NCBI RefSeq assembly: GCF_008017805.1
Contig: NZ_VRTT01000001.1
Span: 248,001-312,000 of the forward strand
DNA: 64,000 bases
Source of the DNA: Paenibacillus sp. N3.4
GTDB taxonomy: Bacteria; Bacillota; Bacilli; Paenibacillales; NBRC-103111
Direction: 5' to 3'
The notes under the pieces were generated by a model. It was given only the letters and a program-made list of their open reading frames with translations. It searched no databases and was not told where the DNA came from. This document shows, one piece after another, positions 7,341-16,569 of the stretch (position 1 is the first letter of the stretch; each line of letters begins with the position of its first letter). Position numbers and translations under genes: made by a program.

Positions 7341-8159
7341 CTATACAAATCTACTTAGCAGCAAGCAAATAGCTCCACCTGCAAAGGAGGAGGCCGCATT
7401 CACAACATCATTCGTCACAAAGCTTGCCCCACGAATTCTCACTGCTTTCTGACTGCAATGAACTTGTCTTTCAATGGTTTTATGACATTTCTCGCATCTA
7501 TACATGACTTGAAGGGTTGCGCCCAGATAGGAATCAATAAGTGCACCCAACAGGCCTGAGACGGCTCCTAATCCGATCATAAACCAAAGATCAGGTGCGT
7601 GAGCCCCCTGTTCCCCGATATGATTGAACCATCCGCCAACCCAACAAATGAACGCTCCTCCCAGCAATGAGGCTAGTAACCCGAGACCGGTCACACCGCC
7701 CGAAGTACCGGGAGCTACCTGCCTACCGCTTACGATGGAACGAGGCGCTGACTTGCTCATGCCTCCTAATTCGGTTGCCCATGTATCGGCATTAACAGTA
7801 GCCATAACACCGATGAATAACCACCACCATACAGAATCCGGCCATATCGCATTCCCGATGCAAAAGATTAAGCCAAGACCGCCATTCGCAAACACTTGAC
7901 CTGCATCACGTCTTCCGCCCTTGGCATACCCGCTTTCGGCAATTGCTTTCCGTTTATGTTTAAGTTTCGAAAGCAAAGTGGAAGTTAAGAAAAAGGCAAT
8001 CAGTGTTCCAAACCACGCCAAACTGCCCAGCGCGAACATCAATGTTCCCAGTAGGCTCGCTGCAACCAGCCCCGAGAACGATAAAGACCCCTTCCAATAA
8101 GCGGCTCCCGCAATGAGCAAGCTCCCAATTAATCCCCAGACCCACACCAACGCGTACAC
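7341..8159 (-). CDS. DUF92 family membrane protein
   Basis: A 272-aa polytopic membrane protein with the DUF92 signature: KHKRKAIAESGYAKGGRRDAGQVFANGG, then MATVNADTWATELG, and SGGVTGLG. Plant members (VTE6) are phytyl-phosphate kinases and the family resembles CDP-alcohol or dolichol kinases, so lipid-phosphate phosphorylation is an inference. A CEKCHK motif near residue 220 is followed by more Cys/His residues and could bind metal. Monocistronic. Confidence 0.85.
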   Translation of the reverse strand: MYALVWVWGLIGSLLIAGAAYWKGSLSFSGLVAASLLGTLMFALGSLAWFGTLIAFFLTSTLLSKLKHKRKAIAESGYAKGGRRDAGQVFANGGLGLIFCIGNAIWPDSVWWWLFIGVMATVNADTWATELGGMSKSAPRSIVSGRQVAPGTSGGVTGLGLLASLLGGAFICWVGGWFNHIGEQGAHAPDLWFMIGLGAVSGLLGALIDSYLGATLQVMYRCEKCHKTIERQVHCSQKAVRIRGASFVTNDVVNAASSFAGGAICLLLSRFV

Positions 8160-8357
8160 TCCCTTTGCTTATGCGATCTATGTTCCATTTCCAATCATCC
8201 TTCACATTGTATCACACCGTTCTAGGGTTCTTCATGCTAAAAGGTTAATATGAAAATTCGACAAAATCATTCAAAATTAGTGGTGATTCGGCAGGATTTA
8301 ATCGATGAATGAGGAATATATGAGGAAGGAAGCGTTGGTGAACGTTAGGAGGCAATC

Positions 8358-9553
8358 ATGGGGCACGATCAATTTGATTTAGCTTCTCAAAAGAAAAGAG
8401 ACCTGGATCCGCAAGAAATGCTGCGAGTCATCTTCGACTATGCAGCCAAAATAGCAAATGCAAGAATACTTGACAATGTACTTATGCTGATGGCAGATAT
8501 GGGACGCGAAATGATTGTCTCTGATCGTTGCACAGTCTGGCTGCTCGATTCGAGCCGAAACGAATTATGGTCCAAGGTAGCTCATGGTCTCAATGAAATT
8601 CGCATCCCAAGCAACGCAGGTTTGGTCGGCTATGCGGTAACTCATGATCAAGCTGTATTTATTCATGATGCCTATTCGAATGAAGAGTATAAGCCTTATC
8701 TGCTGAATGGTGCTCTCCGAACGGATCAACAAACCGGCTATCGTACCAAAGCGCTGATGGTCATCCCTTTCCGCAATAGTCAAGGTGAAATTATGGGCGC
8801 CTACCAGGCCATCAATAAGCTGACTCCGACGGAGCAATTTCTGATAAAGATATGGAATATTTGACGTTGGCTTCTTCCTATGCCGGTAAGTCGTTGGAAT
8901 CCGCTTTACTTACGAACGAGATCGAGGAAACCCAGAAAGAAATTATTTTCAGAATGGGCGAAATCGGTGAAAGCCGTTCTAAGGAAACCGGAAACCACGT
9001 GAAGCGCGTAGCCGAGTATTCCTATCTTCTGGCCTTGGCATTGGGCCTAAGCCAGGAAGAAGCTGATTTATTGAAAATGGCTTCGCCTATGCACGATATC
9101 GGCAAAGTTGCCATTCCGGATAGCGTCCTGAATAAACCAGGAAAATTAACAGATGAAGAGTTCAAATTGATGCAAAATCATACGGTTATCGGGTATAACC
9201 TGCTTAAGCAATCTACGCGAAAAATTCTCACGACGGCTGCTACAGTTGCTTATGAGCATCATGAAAAATGGAATGGACGTGGATATCCTCGTGGCATTAA
9301 GGGGGAGGACATTCATATTTTCGGGCGAATAACGGCAATTGCCGACGTCTTTGATGCCTTGGGGAGTGAACGAGTCTATAAGAAGGCTTGGGAACTCGAC
9401 CGTATCTTAACCTTGTTCAAGGAGGAGCGGGGCGAGCATTTTGACCCCAAAGTCGTCGATATTTTCTTCGAGCAGCTGCCAGCCATCCTTCTTGTCCGCG
9501 AACATTATTCCGATGCAGCATTAGAAAATTCTAAAGATCCTAAAGAAACGTAA
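8358..9553 (+). pseudogene. GAF plus HD-GYP domain protein, split by a frameshift
   Basis: The first frame (8358-8864) encodes a GAF sensor domain (about residues 30-160). The second (from about 8842) encodes an HD-GYP domain with HDIGK, HHEKWNGRGYP and a conserved IADVFDAL region, the family that degrades c-di-GMP. The frames join smoothly if one T is added to the TTT at 8838-8840, restoring QF-SDKDMEYLTLASSYAGK. As read, translation stops soon after the GAF domain. The start has a perfect AGGAGG. It may be a true inactivation, a slippage site or a sequencing error. The metal and catalytic motifs in the second half are intact, so the loss, if real, is recent. Confidence 0.85.
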
Positions 9554-9554
9554 A

Positions 9555-9602
9555 AAAGGCAATCCCTCCGGTCGTGTTGGACCTTTCGGGATTGCCGTTA
9601 TT
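9555..9602. terminator. Bidirectional terminator between HD-GYP and FAH genes
   Basis: GGCAATCCC pairs with GGGATTGCC, with an extended inner stem and A/T runs at both sides. It serves the two convergent genes. Confidence 0.85.
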
Positions 9603-9604
9603 TT

Positions 9605-10231
9605 TTAGATATGAATCGTGACTGCACCGAATACTTCGTCTCCCCAAACTAGCTCCAAGCGATCCTCATGGCTCACAGGACCTACTCCTTCAGGCGTACC
9701 CGTATAAATAATGTCGCCAACACCCAGACCATAGTGCAAAGCAATATAATCGATAATCGTTTGCAGATCAAAAATCATGCTGCTTATATTGCCATCTTGT
9801 ACAACAGCACCGTTCTGAAGAAGCTTAAAGTTTGTTTCCGCAAGTGCTGCAGCTCCCGGAAACGGTCTGAATGCGGTAATGGGTGCTGATTGAAGAAAAC
9901 CTTTAGCTGGCAACCAGGGTTGGCCTTTTTTCTTAATCACATTTTGAACATCCCGTAAAGTAAAATCGATGCCTAGCGCATATTGATCCACAATATCATC
10001 AACTTGAATGCCTGGGGTATAGGGTTTAGCAATATGTAGAACGACTTCCGTTTCAAAATGAATCTCACCTTGATCTCCCGGAAGGGTTACAGCTCCGCCG
10101 TCTATGTGGACAAGAGCATGGGTAGGCTTCGTAAAAATCATAGGTTGATCAGGAACATCATTTCCCAGTTCAGCTGCATGCGCCCGGTAGTTGCGTCCTA
10201 CACAATAAATATTGCGTATCGTTTCTGTCAT
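9605..10231 (-). CDS. Fumarylacetoacetate hydrolase family protein
   Basis: A 208-aa single-domain FAH enzyme. It shows GRNYRAHAAELG near the start, the metal-binding E-x-E in IHFETEVVLHI (around residue 56), DFTLRDVQ, and YTGTPEGVGPV near the C-terminus. FAH-fold enzymes hydrolyse or decarboxylate acylpyruvates and oxaloacetate-type acids using Mg2+ or Mn2+. The short length fits the acylpyruvase/oxaloacetate decarboxylase type (FAHD1/YcgM) rather than true fumarylacetoacetase. It follows the CapA-like gene with 17 bases between, so they are probably co-transcribed. Confidence 0.88.
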   Translation of the reverse strand: MTETIRNIYCVGRNYRAHAAELGNDVPDQPMIFTKPTHALVHIDGGAVTLPGDQGEIHFETEVVLHIAKPYTPGIQVDDIVDQYALGIDFTLRDVQNVIKKKGQPWLPAKGFLQSAPITAFRPFPGAAALAETNFKLLQNGAVVQDGNISSMIFDLQTIIDYIALHYGLGVGDIIYTGTPEGVGPVSHEDRLELVWGDEVFGAVTIHI

Positions 10232-10248
10232 AGTCCATACTCCTCTGC

Positions 10249-11517
10249 TTACTTTTTACTCACATTCCCTTGTGCATCTATACGCGCGCCTATCGAGATT
10301 TGGCTGAGACGCTCGAATAGTTTCTTACCATCCTCGGCGTTCATTGGCGTAGGCAGCGCACTTTTAGTCAGAATCGGCACCAAATGCATGTCGCATTGTT
10401 TGTCCTTGGAACAGGCAGCTTCCACAATGACGGTTTCCCACGTTTTCGGTATATCATTCGTTGTAAAAATAAAATTGCCTAAGCTGTACGCGATCCATTT
10501 GCCTTTGTACTGTTCAAAACCTTGAAGCACATGGGGGTGACTCCCAATAACCAAATCGGCCCCGGCATCGATATAACGATGAGCCAGATCTTTCTGGTTC
10601 TTATCCGGAAGATCACTTCTTTCTACACCCCAATGCGCAATGACGACGACTAGATCTGCCTTCTCTCTTGCTTTCTGAATCGCTTCAACAGGCGGTATGT
10701 AATTATAGGTTTCCGCTACTCCCGGATGGCTTGACGAGGCTTTCCACGAAGCCTCAGGCACAACGCGACTAAAACCGAAGAATGCGATCTTCATGCCTTG
10801 CTTTTCCACGATAACAGGTTGATAGGCTTCTTCCACATTTTTGCCTACGCCGACTCGCTTTACATCTGCTTGATCAAGTGCATCCATCGTATCCAACAAG
10901 CCTTCAGTTCCATAATCCATCACATGATTGTTAGCCAGATTCACTAAATCAATGCCTGAAGCCTTTAACGCAGGTAGAACCAATGGAGACGACCGATACA
11001 CATAATCCTTACTTTGTACGGTCCCTCTAGTCGTTATTGGGGTTTCTAAATTAGCAATGGTATAGTCCGGTTTCGTTAGAAAGTCTTTTACATTCGTATA
11101 GGGATAATCATAGCCTTTTGCTTTTAAAATATCTTCAACTTTGGAGGCCAGCATCACATCGCCAACAAAACTTAGCCTCACTTGTGAGCCATTCCCGGGC
11201 GGTTTATCCGTTACAGCAGGAGACGGTGACTTGACGATCATTGGGGCTGTAGCGGCCGGGCTGGGCTGCATACTCGGCTGATTGGTCTGTGCTGAGGGTT
11301 TTGGTGAGATTGCAGCTGTAGGCAATGCTGCGGACGATACTGTAGTCGGCGGCGTTCCCTTAGGATCTTTATTTGAAGTCCAATAAGAGGCGCCAATTCC
11401 GATGGCGAAACAGACAACAGCAGCAAGCGTGAGTCCGCCAATCACTTTCAGTGATGTCTTACTGCGTAAAGAGACTTCTTTCTTCGGTTTACGGTGACGA
11501 GCTTGTCTGGATTCCAA
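10249..11517 (-). CDS. CapA-type (PGA_cap) membrane-anchored phosphoesterase-fold protein
   Basis: A 422-aa protein with a basic N-terminus, one transmembrane helix (about residues 24-46), a Pro/Ser/Thr/Ala-rich linker (about 50-108), then a PGA_cap domain. Visible motifs are SFVGDVMLAS, ANLETPIT, LVNLANNHVMDYG, VVVIAHWGVE and GADLVIGSHPHVLQG, a calcineurin-like metal-binding set. CapA/PgsA proteins take part in poly-gamma-glutamate or capsule export, but no pgsBC genes are nearby. The role is therefore open and a surface phosphoesterase is possible. The helix and linker place the domain outside the cell. Confidence 0.88.
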   Translation of the reverse strand: MESRQARHRKPKKEVSLRSKTSLKVIGGLTLAAVVCFAIGIGASYWTSNKDPKGTPPTTVSSAALPTAAISPKPSAQTNQPSMQPSPAATAPMIVKSPSPAVTDKPPGNGSQVRLSFVGDVMLASKVEDILKAKGYDYPYTNVKDFLTKPDYTIANLETPITTRGTVQSKDYVYRSSPLVLPALKASGIDLVNLANNHVMDYGTEGLLDTMDALDQADVKRVGVGKNVEEAYQPVIVEKQGMKIAFFGFSRVVPEASWKASSSHPGVAETYNYIPPVEAIQKAREKADLVVVIAHWGVERSDLPDKNQKDLAHRYIDAGADLVIGSHPHVLQGFEQYKGKWIAYSLGNFIFTTNDIPKTWETVIVEAACSKDKQCDMHLVPILTKSALPTPMNAEDGKKLFERLSQISIGARIDAQGNVSKK

Positions 11518-11670
11518 TCGAACATTCCCCTTTCCCCCTACAAATTATAGCAGAAATATCCCTATAAAGGTAATAGTAAAGGTCGACAGATTTCCAGAAT
11601 CTAATTTCGTATGGTATAACAGAAGCATTGATATGATCATGTAAAGCTAAGAAAGAAAGGGAACAGTCCT

Positions 11671-12444
11671 TTGGAAAAGATTGCAATTATTTCGGATATA
11701 CATGGCAATATGCCGGCGCTGAACGCCGTTCTTTTAGATATTAAGCGCAGAGGAATTGAGCGAATTATTTGTTTAGGAGATCTTGTGGGCAAAGGGCCTG
11801 ATTCCGCCGCTGCAGTAGACCTCGTCAAGGAAACATGTGAAGCGGTTGTTCAAGGCAATTGGGATCTGGGCATTACCCTTCCGCAGGAGCAACCGGCCGG
11901 TTTATGGCATCAGCAGCAATTAGGCGAAGAAAGGCTGCTTTATTTGAAACAGCTGCCTTTTTCCGTGGATGTGCGGTTAAGCGGTAAATTGTTTCGATTT
12001 TTCCATGCTTCTGCACAGAGCGTCTTTCACAGATTGAAACGCAAAGCCTCCAAAGAGGATCGTTTGGCTATGTTTCAAAACACAGAAATGACAGGAACAC
12101 CGACGGATCAAAGACAACCGGACATCGTTGGCTATGGGGATATTCATATTCCTTATTTATTGACTATCAAGAATCCCTCCGAGAAACGCACAGAAACCCC
12201 GCCCTCTGGCGGTCTCATCCTGTTTAATACAGGAAGCGTGGGCACACCCTATGATGGCATTCCTCAAGCCTCTTACTGTGTTGTGGAGGGTGAAACCGAT
12301 TGTCATGTACAAGTTGGGTTCGGGATTCAATTCATCCGTGTCCCTTATGACCTCGAACTTGCTGTTCGTCTCTCCTATGAGGCGAATATGCCGGAGTGTC
12401 AAAGGTACGAGTTGGAAATCACAACGGCACTTGTTCATAAGTAA
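11671..12444 (+). CDS. Metallophosphoesterase family protein
   Basis: Starts at a TTG with AAAGAAAGGG upstream and encodes 257 aa. It carries the calcineurin-like motifs in order: SDIHGN (residues 8-13), GDLVGKGPD (near 37), GNWD (near 66) and a late YGDIHIPY where most relatives have GHTH. The family hydrolyses phosphomonoesters or diesters such as nucleotides, with two metal ions. The late GDIH in place of GHTH still keeps one histidine. The substrate cannot be judged. It is divergent from the capA-like gene. Confidence 0.85.
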   Translation: MEKIAIISDIHGNMPALNAVLLDIKRRGIERIICLGDLVGKGPDSAAAVDLVKETCEAVVQGNWDLGITLPQEQPAGLWHQQQLGEERLLYLKQLPFSVDVRLSGKLFRFFHASAQSVFHRLKRKASKEDRLAMFQNTEMTGTPTDQRQPDIVGYGDIHIPYLLTIKNPSEKRTETPPSGGLILFNTGSVGTPYDGIPQASYCVVEGETDCHVQVGFGIQFIRVPYDLELAVRLSYEANMPECQRYELEITTALVHK

Positions 12445-12518
12445 CTTACCAAATAATCATGGAAATAAATTCCACAATATGGTAATGTGAATGTACTATG
12501 AAAGTGAGGATGCCAACT

Positions 12519-12737
12519 ATGAAGTTGAACTGGCGCAAAATCGTTTTAATCGTTGTATGTGCCGAATTATTGTTTATTTATTGGAACAGCATCAGCGCTA
12601 TTCCTTTCAAGAAACAGCAAACAACGACTCACCCTATAACATCACCGCAATCGGTTCCACCGCTTACACAATTTAAACCGACAAAGCCATATCAAGTCGA
12701 GCCTGATTTACGAATCATAGATCAGAAAGCCTCTTGA
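12519..12737 (+). CDS. Small membrane-anchored or secreted protein, 72 aa
   Basis: I chose the ATG at 12519, with GAGGAT about 7 bases upstream, over one at 12498. The product opens with a positively charged stretch and one hydrophobic helix (IVLIVVCAELLFIYW), followed by a Thr/Pro/Gln-rich tail with no cysteines. It looks like an anchored or exported peptide of unknown role. A strong terminator follows at 12806. Confidence 0.5.
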   Translation: MKLNWRKIVLIVVCAELLFIYWNSISAIPFKKQQTTTHPITSPQSVPPLTQFKPTKPYQVEPDLRIIDQKAS

Positions 12738-12805
12738 AAAGCCAGTTAGTTTTCATTCCAGACATGCTGCTTTTCGGAGTCCAAAATTGTTTACCGATAA
12801 ATGAA

Positions 12806-12841
12806 AACGCACGAGGCTAATTAGCCTTCGTGCGTTTTTTA
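12806..12841. terminator. Strong terminator
   Basis: AAAACGCACGAGGCTAA pairs with the mirror arm AGCCTTCGTGCGTTTT, followed by Ts. It serves the 72-aa gene and, in the other direction, little else. Confidence 0.88.
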
Positions 12842-12900
12842 TCGCTCATTTAAATTCAGATGTTCCTCTAGCCGCATGGCGACTGCGTAGACATTAGATC

Positions 12901-13536
12901 TCACTTCACACGCGCCAAAGCCAAACCGTCATAAGCCGGAAGAATCGTACTTTCCAACCGTGGATCTGTGGCAATAAGCTGGTTGAATTGACGCATGGCC
13001 TGAACGGAAGCTTTATTCTGATTGACATCAACAACTTTTCCTCGCATCAAAGTGTTATCTCCCGCAATAATAGCGCCTGGATTTGCAAGCTGGATAGCCA
13101 GCTCCAAATAATTCGGATAATTAACCTTGTCTGCATCAATGAAGAAGAAATCAAAACGCTCTCCCTGCTCAATCAGTTGATGTAGGTGCACCAGCGCTTC
13201 GCCGATCCGATATTCCACTCGCTCGCCAAGGCCTGCTTCCGCTACGTTCTGCCTTGCCACATCAGCAAATTCTTGTTTCAGCTCCAACGATACCAGCTTG
13301 CCGCCGTCGCTAAGACCGCGCGCCAAGCATATCCCACTGTAGCCGCCTAAAGCTCCGATTTCCAATACCTGCTTGGCCCCAATCATCGTGACCAGCATCG
13401 TAAGCAATCGGCCATACCCCGGAGCAATCGAGATTTCCGGCATGTGATGGGAACGAATAACTTCCTTCACCCGCTCCAGTACCGCATCTTCTTCGTATAA
13501 GCCCTCCATATAGCCTTCAGCCGTCATGGTTTCCAT
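12901..13536 (-). CDS. O-methyltransferase family protein (YrrM/TrmR-like)
   Basis: A 211-aa class I methyltransferase of the Methyltransf_3 (catechol O-methyltransferase-like) family. Motif I is VLEIGALGGYSGICLA near residue 57. FFIDADKVNYPNYLELA (near 127) and IAGDNTLMRGKV hold the metal-binding Asp and Asn residues. In Bacillus the close relative YrrM (TrmR) methylates 5-hydroxyuridine in tRNA, a reasonable guess here but not proven. An AGGAGG ribosome site precedes the ATG. Monocistronic. Confidence 0.85.
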   Translation of the reverse strand: METMTAEGYMEGLYEEDAVLERVKEVIRSHHMPEISIAPGYGRLLTMLVTMIGAKQVLEIGALGGYSGICLARGLSDGGKLVSLELKQEFADVARQNVAEAGLGERVEYRIGEALVHLHQLIEQGERFDFFFIDADKVNYPNYLELAIQLANPGAIIAGDNTLMRGKVVDVNQNKASVQAMRQFNQLIATDPRLESTILPAYDGLALARVK

Positions 13537-13732
13537 TTTATTTCCTCCTTCACTTTAGGCTCGAACAGAAAACAAGTCCTATAAACAGCAACAAGCTGGC
13601 CCATGTTTCCTGAAATTTTTCGACCTAAGCCTTGTCTTTTCAGGTTTTCGTTTGTAAGTGTAACCTATTTGTCCTATACTTGTTAATTGTATGAGTTTTA
13701 TGAGGGATGCACAACCCGATGGAAGGAATCTA

Positions 13733-14875
13733 ATGATGTCACAACAATTTGAATTAATCGCCACTTGTCCGATGGGACTTGAAGCAATCGTTGCTCGTGA
13801 AATCCGAGATCTTGGCTACAACGAGGTAACCGTTGAGAATGGACGCGTTCGTTTCCTTGGAGATGAACTGGCCATATGCCGGACGAATCTTTGGCTTCGA
13901 ACGGCTGATCGTATCCTGGTTCTTATGGGGCAATTCCAGGCACTGACTTTCGATGAGCTGTTTGAAGGCACGAAGGCGCTCGCTTGGCCCGACTGGATTC
14001 CCAACGATGCCGAATTCCCTGTCGAAGGGCGTTCCCATAAGTCACAACTATCCAGTGTGCCTGCTTGCCAAGGCATTGTGAAGAAAGCTGTCGTTGAGAA
14101 AATGAAGCTCCGCTACGGAACGGAGTGGTTCCCTGAGAACGGAGCCCGTTACGTCATCGAGGTTGCACTGCTCAACGATATCGCAACGCTGACGATTGAC
14201 ACCACCGGCGCCAGCTTGCACAAGCGTGGCTATCGTAAGCTAGTGACCGAAGCGCCGCTGAAAGAAACCATGGCTGCTGCCATGATCCTTCTGAGCCGCT
14301 GGAAGGTCGACAGACCGCTCTACGACCCGTTCTGCGGGTCGGGAACAATTCCGATCGAAGCTGCGATGATCGGTTGGAATATCGCCCCAGGCTTACGGCG
14401 CAGCTTTCCCAGCGAAGCGTGGGGCAATGTCCCTCACAAGCTGTGGGACAAAGCGCGCGATGAAGCCTTCGATGCCGTGCGCGATAATGTTCCGTTGAAC
14501 ATTATTGGCAGCGACATCGATCCAACTGCCATTGAAGTTGCCGAAGCAGCCGCCAAATCCGCTGGCTTAACGAAGCAATTCAAGCTTCTCGTAGAGCCCG
14601 CAGCCAAAGCGCGCCCGCGTGGCGACTATGGCTGCATCATCACCAACCCGCCTTATGGTGAACGGCTTGGCGAGAAGAACGATGTCGAGATTGCGCTGCG
14701 CCAACTGGGGGCGCTTATCGCCCCAATGCCTTCTTGGAGCACATTCATCCTCAGTCCAAGTCTGCAGCTTGAGCACTACATGAACCGCCGCGCAGATAAG
14801 AAGCGCAAGCTATTTAACGGACGGATTGAGTGTAATCTCTATCAGTTTCTTGGCCCATTACCGCCGCGTAGATAA
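13733..14875 (+). CDS. THUMP-domain class I rRNA methyltransferase (RlmL/YpsC family)
   Basis: About 380 aa. The N-terminal half carries a ferredoxin-like/THUMP RNA-binding region (FELIATCPMGLEAIVAREIRDLGY). The C-terminal half holds the methyltransferase with DPFCGSGTIPIEAAMIG (motif I, near residue 202) and the catalytic NPPYGERLG near 300, which marks N2-guanine or N6-adenine methylation. Family members methylate 23S rRNA. I used the ATG pair at 13733/13736 behind AAGGAA rather than 13691, since homologues begin near MSQQFELIATCP. Base composition is somewhat GC-richer than its neighbours. Confidence 0.92.
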   Translation: MMSQQFELIATCPMGLEAIVAREIRDLGYNEVTVENGRVRFLGDELAICRTNLWLRTADRILVLMGQFQALTFDELFEGTKALAWPDWIPNDAEFPVEGRSHKSQLSSVPACQGIVKKAVVEKMKLRYGTEWFPENGARYVIEVALLNDIATLTIDTTGASLHKRGYRKLVTEAPLKETMAAAMILLSRWKVDRPLYDPFCGSGTIPIEAAMIGWNIAPGLRRSFPSEAWGNVPHKLWDKARDEAFDAVRDNVPLNIIGSDIDPTAIEVAEAAAKSAGLTKQFKLLVEPAAKARPRGDYGCIITNPPYGERLGEKNDVEIALRQLGALIAPMPSWSTFILSPSLQLEHYMNRRADKKRKLFNGRIECNLYQFLGPLPPRR

Positions 14876-14907
14876 GGAACATATCACACCAAAATTTCTA
14901 CTTAATG

Positions 14908-14958
14908 AAACAGCGGCAGATAAGACTTGAAAATAAAAGTCTTATCTGCCGCTTATTC
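14908..14958. terminator. Long palindromic terminator (family shared with 59605-59665)
   Basis: AGCGGCAGATAAGACTT pairs perfectly with AAGTCTTATCTGCCGCT around an A-rich loop. It lies between convergent genes. A near copy, including the preceding ATGAAAC, occurs at 59605. Confidence 0.88.
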
Positions 14959-15594
14959 ACATAAATAGATTTCGATTCTTTCTTTCCCTCTCCCAATATT
15001 GTTACGCTTCAACTTAATTTCTCCAACTTCACCTGTTTTCTTCAAGTGAGTTCCACCGCAGGGAACCTTTGAAAAACCTTTAACTTCCCAATATCTTCTT
15101 CCATTTCCTTCGTCACTGAAGGCACTAATAATGTCTAGGTTTGCCTCAATGATCTCACGGGACTCTTTCTCGATCAAAGGAAATGATTTTGAAATGTTCT
15201 CGTGCCATACGAAATCTATTCGGGCTTTATCTTGAGCGATATGAGCGCCTATTTTCTCGATACCTTTCAAATGTTTATAAGCTAATTCTAATACAACCTC
15301 CGCTGCAAAATGTAGTCTCATAAGTCTGTAACGACGCTCCCAATCTACGGTCATCGTCACTTGATCACCAACTTTTAAGTCATGCCCTTCTTCTACTGTA
15401 TAAATGATTTCATGACCATCTTTTTTTGCTTGATGTACGGAATACCCATGAATCAATCCTGTATCACTATCTTGTCCTCCAGAGAAAGCATAAAAGATGG
15501 TTCGTTCCACTGTAATGTCATTGCCATTTACACTGGCTATGCGAGTATCTAGTTTTATTACATATGGGTTTGTCCAAAATACTTTTTCAACCAT
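14953..15594 (-). CDS. AlaX-like alanyl-tRNA editing domain protein
   Basis: A 213-aa free-standing editing domain related to the AlaRS second additional domain, which removes wrongly attached amino acids from tRNA. The late zinc motif C-x3-H (VPCGGTHL) is intact and preceded by a conserved SDEGNGRRYWEVKGF. The early motif, normally H-x3-H, reads HFAAE here, so the second His is Glu. This marks a sub-branch whose substrate may not be alanyl-tRNA. It is 43 bases downstream of an XRE/cupin regulator on the same strand, probably in one operon. Confidence 0.82.
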   Translation of the reverse strand: MVEKVFWTNPYVIKLDTRIASVNGNDITVERTIFYAFSGGQDSDTGLIHGYSVHQAKKDGHEIIYTVEEGHDLKVGDQVTMTVDWERRYRLMRLHFAAEVVLELAYKHLKGIEKIGAHIAQDKARIDFVWHENISKSFPLIEKESREIIEANLDIISAFSDEGNGRRYWEVKGFSKVPCGGTHLKKTGEVGEIKLKRNNIGRGKERIEIYLCE

Positions 15595-15637
15595 ATCAGC
15601 ACTTCCTTATCACATCATGAATTACATATCAGTTTTA

Positions 15638-16192
15638 CTATTCTGGATAATGCATGACAACTTGTAGGATGACATCTTCATCCGTGTCATTTATATATTT
15701 GTGTGTAACGTTTCCTGCAAACTGTATAGCACCTCCTGTATGCAGGGTATACTCGTCATCCCTAACCATGATTTTAAATTCCCCTGTAACAACAGTAATG
15801 TACTCTTGGACACCTTCATTGTGGGGTGTGGAAACATAGTTTCCTTTAGGTTTTAATACAATTGTGAAAATTTCAATTTGAGTTTGCGGATTGAATGGAA
15901 ATAATAAATAGACTAGACAATTACCGTTATCCTCCGTTATATCTGGTACTTCTTTTCGATTAACGATTGCTATTGTAGATTCGTCGTCTTTAATTAGGGC
16001 TGAAAAAGAAATATGAAGTCCCGTAGCAATTTTCCAAACGGTGGTTACTGTTGGCTGTGTGTCCCCTCGCTCGATTTGATGTAGCATACCTTTACTAACC
16101 CCAGTTAAATCTGCCACTTTATCTAAGCTTAACTGCCTTTGCTTCCTCACACGTTGCAAGTTGTGACCTATCCTGATGTGAATCGCTTCCAA
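15638..16192 (-). CDS. XRE-family regulator with C-terminal cupin domain
   Basis: A 184-aa protein. Residues 8-62 form a helix-turn-helix (LSLDKVADLTGVSKGMLHQIERG). Residues about 100-180 form a cupin barrel (VQEYITVVTGEFKI, GGAIQFAGNVTHKY) that normally binds a small ligand. Such regulators often control amino-acid or amine catabolism genes. Its only downstream partner is the AlaX-like gene, so it may regulate its own operon. Good ribosome site (AGGAGG). Confidence 0.88.
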   Translation of the reverse strand: MEAIHIRIGHNLQRVRKQRQLSLDKVADLTGVSKGMLHQIERGDTQPTVTTVWKIATGLHISFSALIKDDESTIAIVNRKEVPDITEDNGNCLVYLLFPFNPQTQIEIFTIVLKPKGNYVSTPHNEGVQEYITVVTGEFKIMVRDDEYTLHTGGAIQFAGNVTHKYINDTDEDVILQVVMHYPE

Positions 16193-16569
16193 GAAATAAC
16201 CTCCTTTTGTTTATTATATTATACAAAAATAACAATATAAAAAACAAATCGATTAAAACTGTAGTTACACTAAACTCCCGTTAGGTGAGCGAAAGGCTGC
16301 CTATTGTTCTGGCAGCCTTCCATTAGAGTTTATTGAACAAACGTTCCTCGTTAGCGGGGAGGTTTAACTAGTTTGTATTTTTTCCAAACAGATATGCAAT
16401 AACGTCCCCAGTCACGCTAAAAACTGCCCCCAGAAGATCAATAATCCATTAAACATCACCCAATAAAGTATACTTTATAAAATTCCTAATAAATTACACG
16501 AAAATTCAGATTAAACTGCCCATTGCCTCAATGAAAAAAAGAGCAGTTGCCGCGTGATATGCTCTCTTG
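16193..16569. other. Intergenic region with two hairpins
   Basis: An A+T-rich stretch. AAGGCTGCC/GGCAGCCTT at 16291-16319 forms a 9-bp hairpin without a clear T tail. AGAGCA/TGCTCT near 16537 sits beside the stop of the next gene. The AT-rich block at 16205-16250 probably holds the promoter of the XRE gene. I see no coding sequence. Confidence 0.5.

Noticed and set aside
14953..16250. T-box riboswitch before the AlaX gene
   Set aside because: No T-box sequence or specifier stem visible in the leader of the XRE/AlaX operon.
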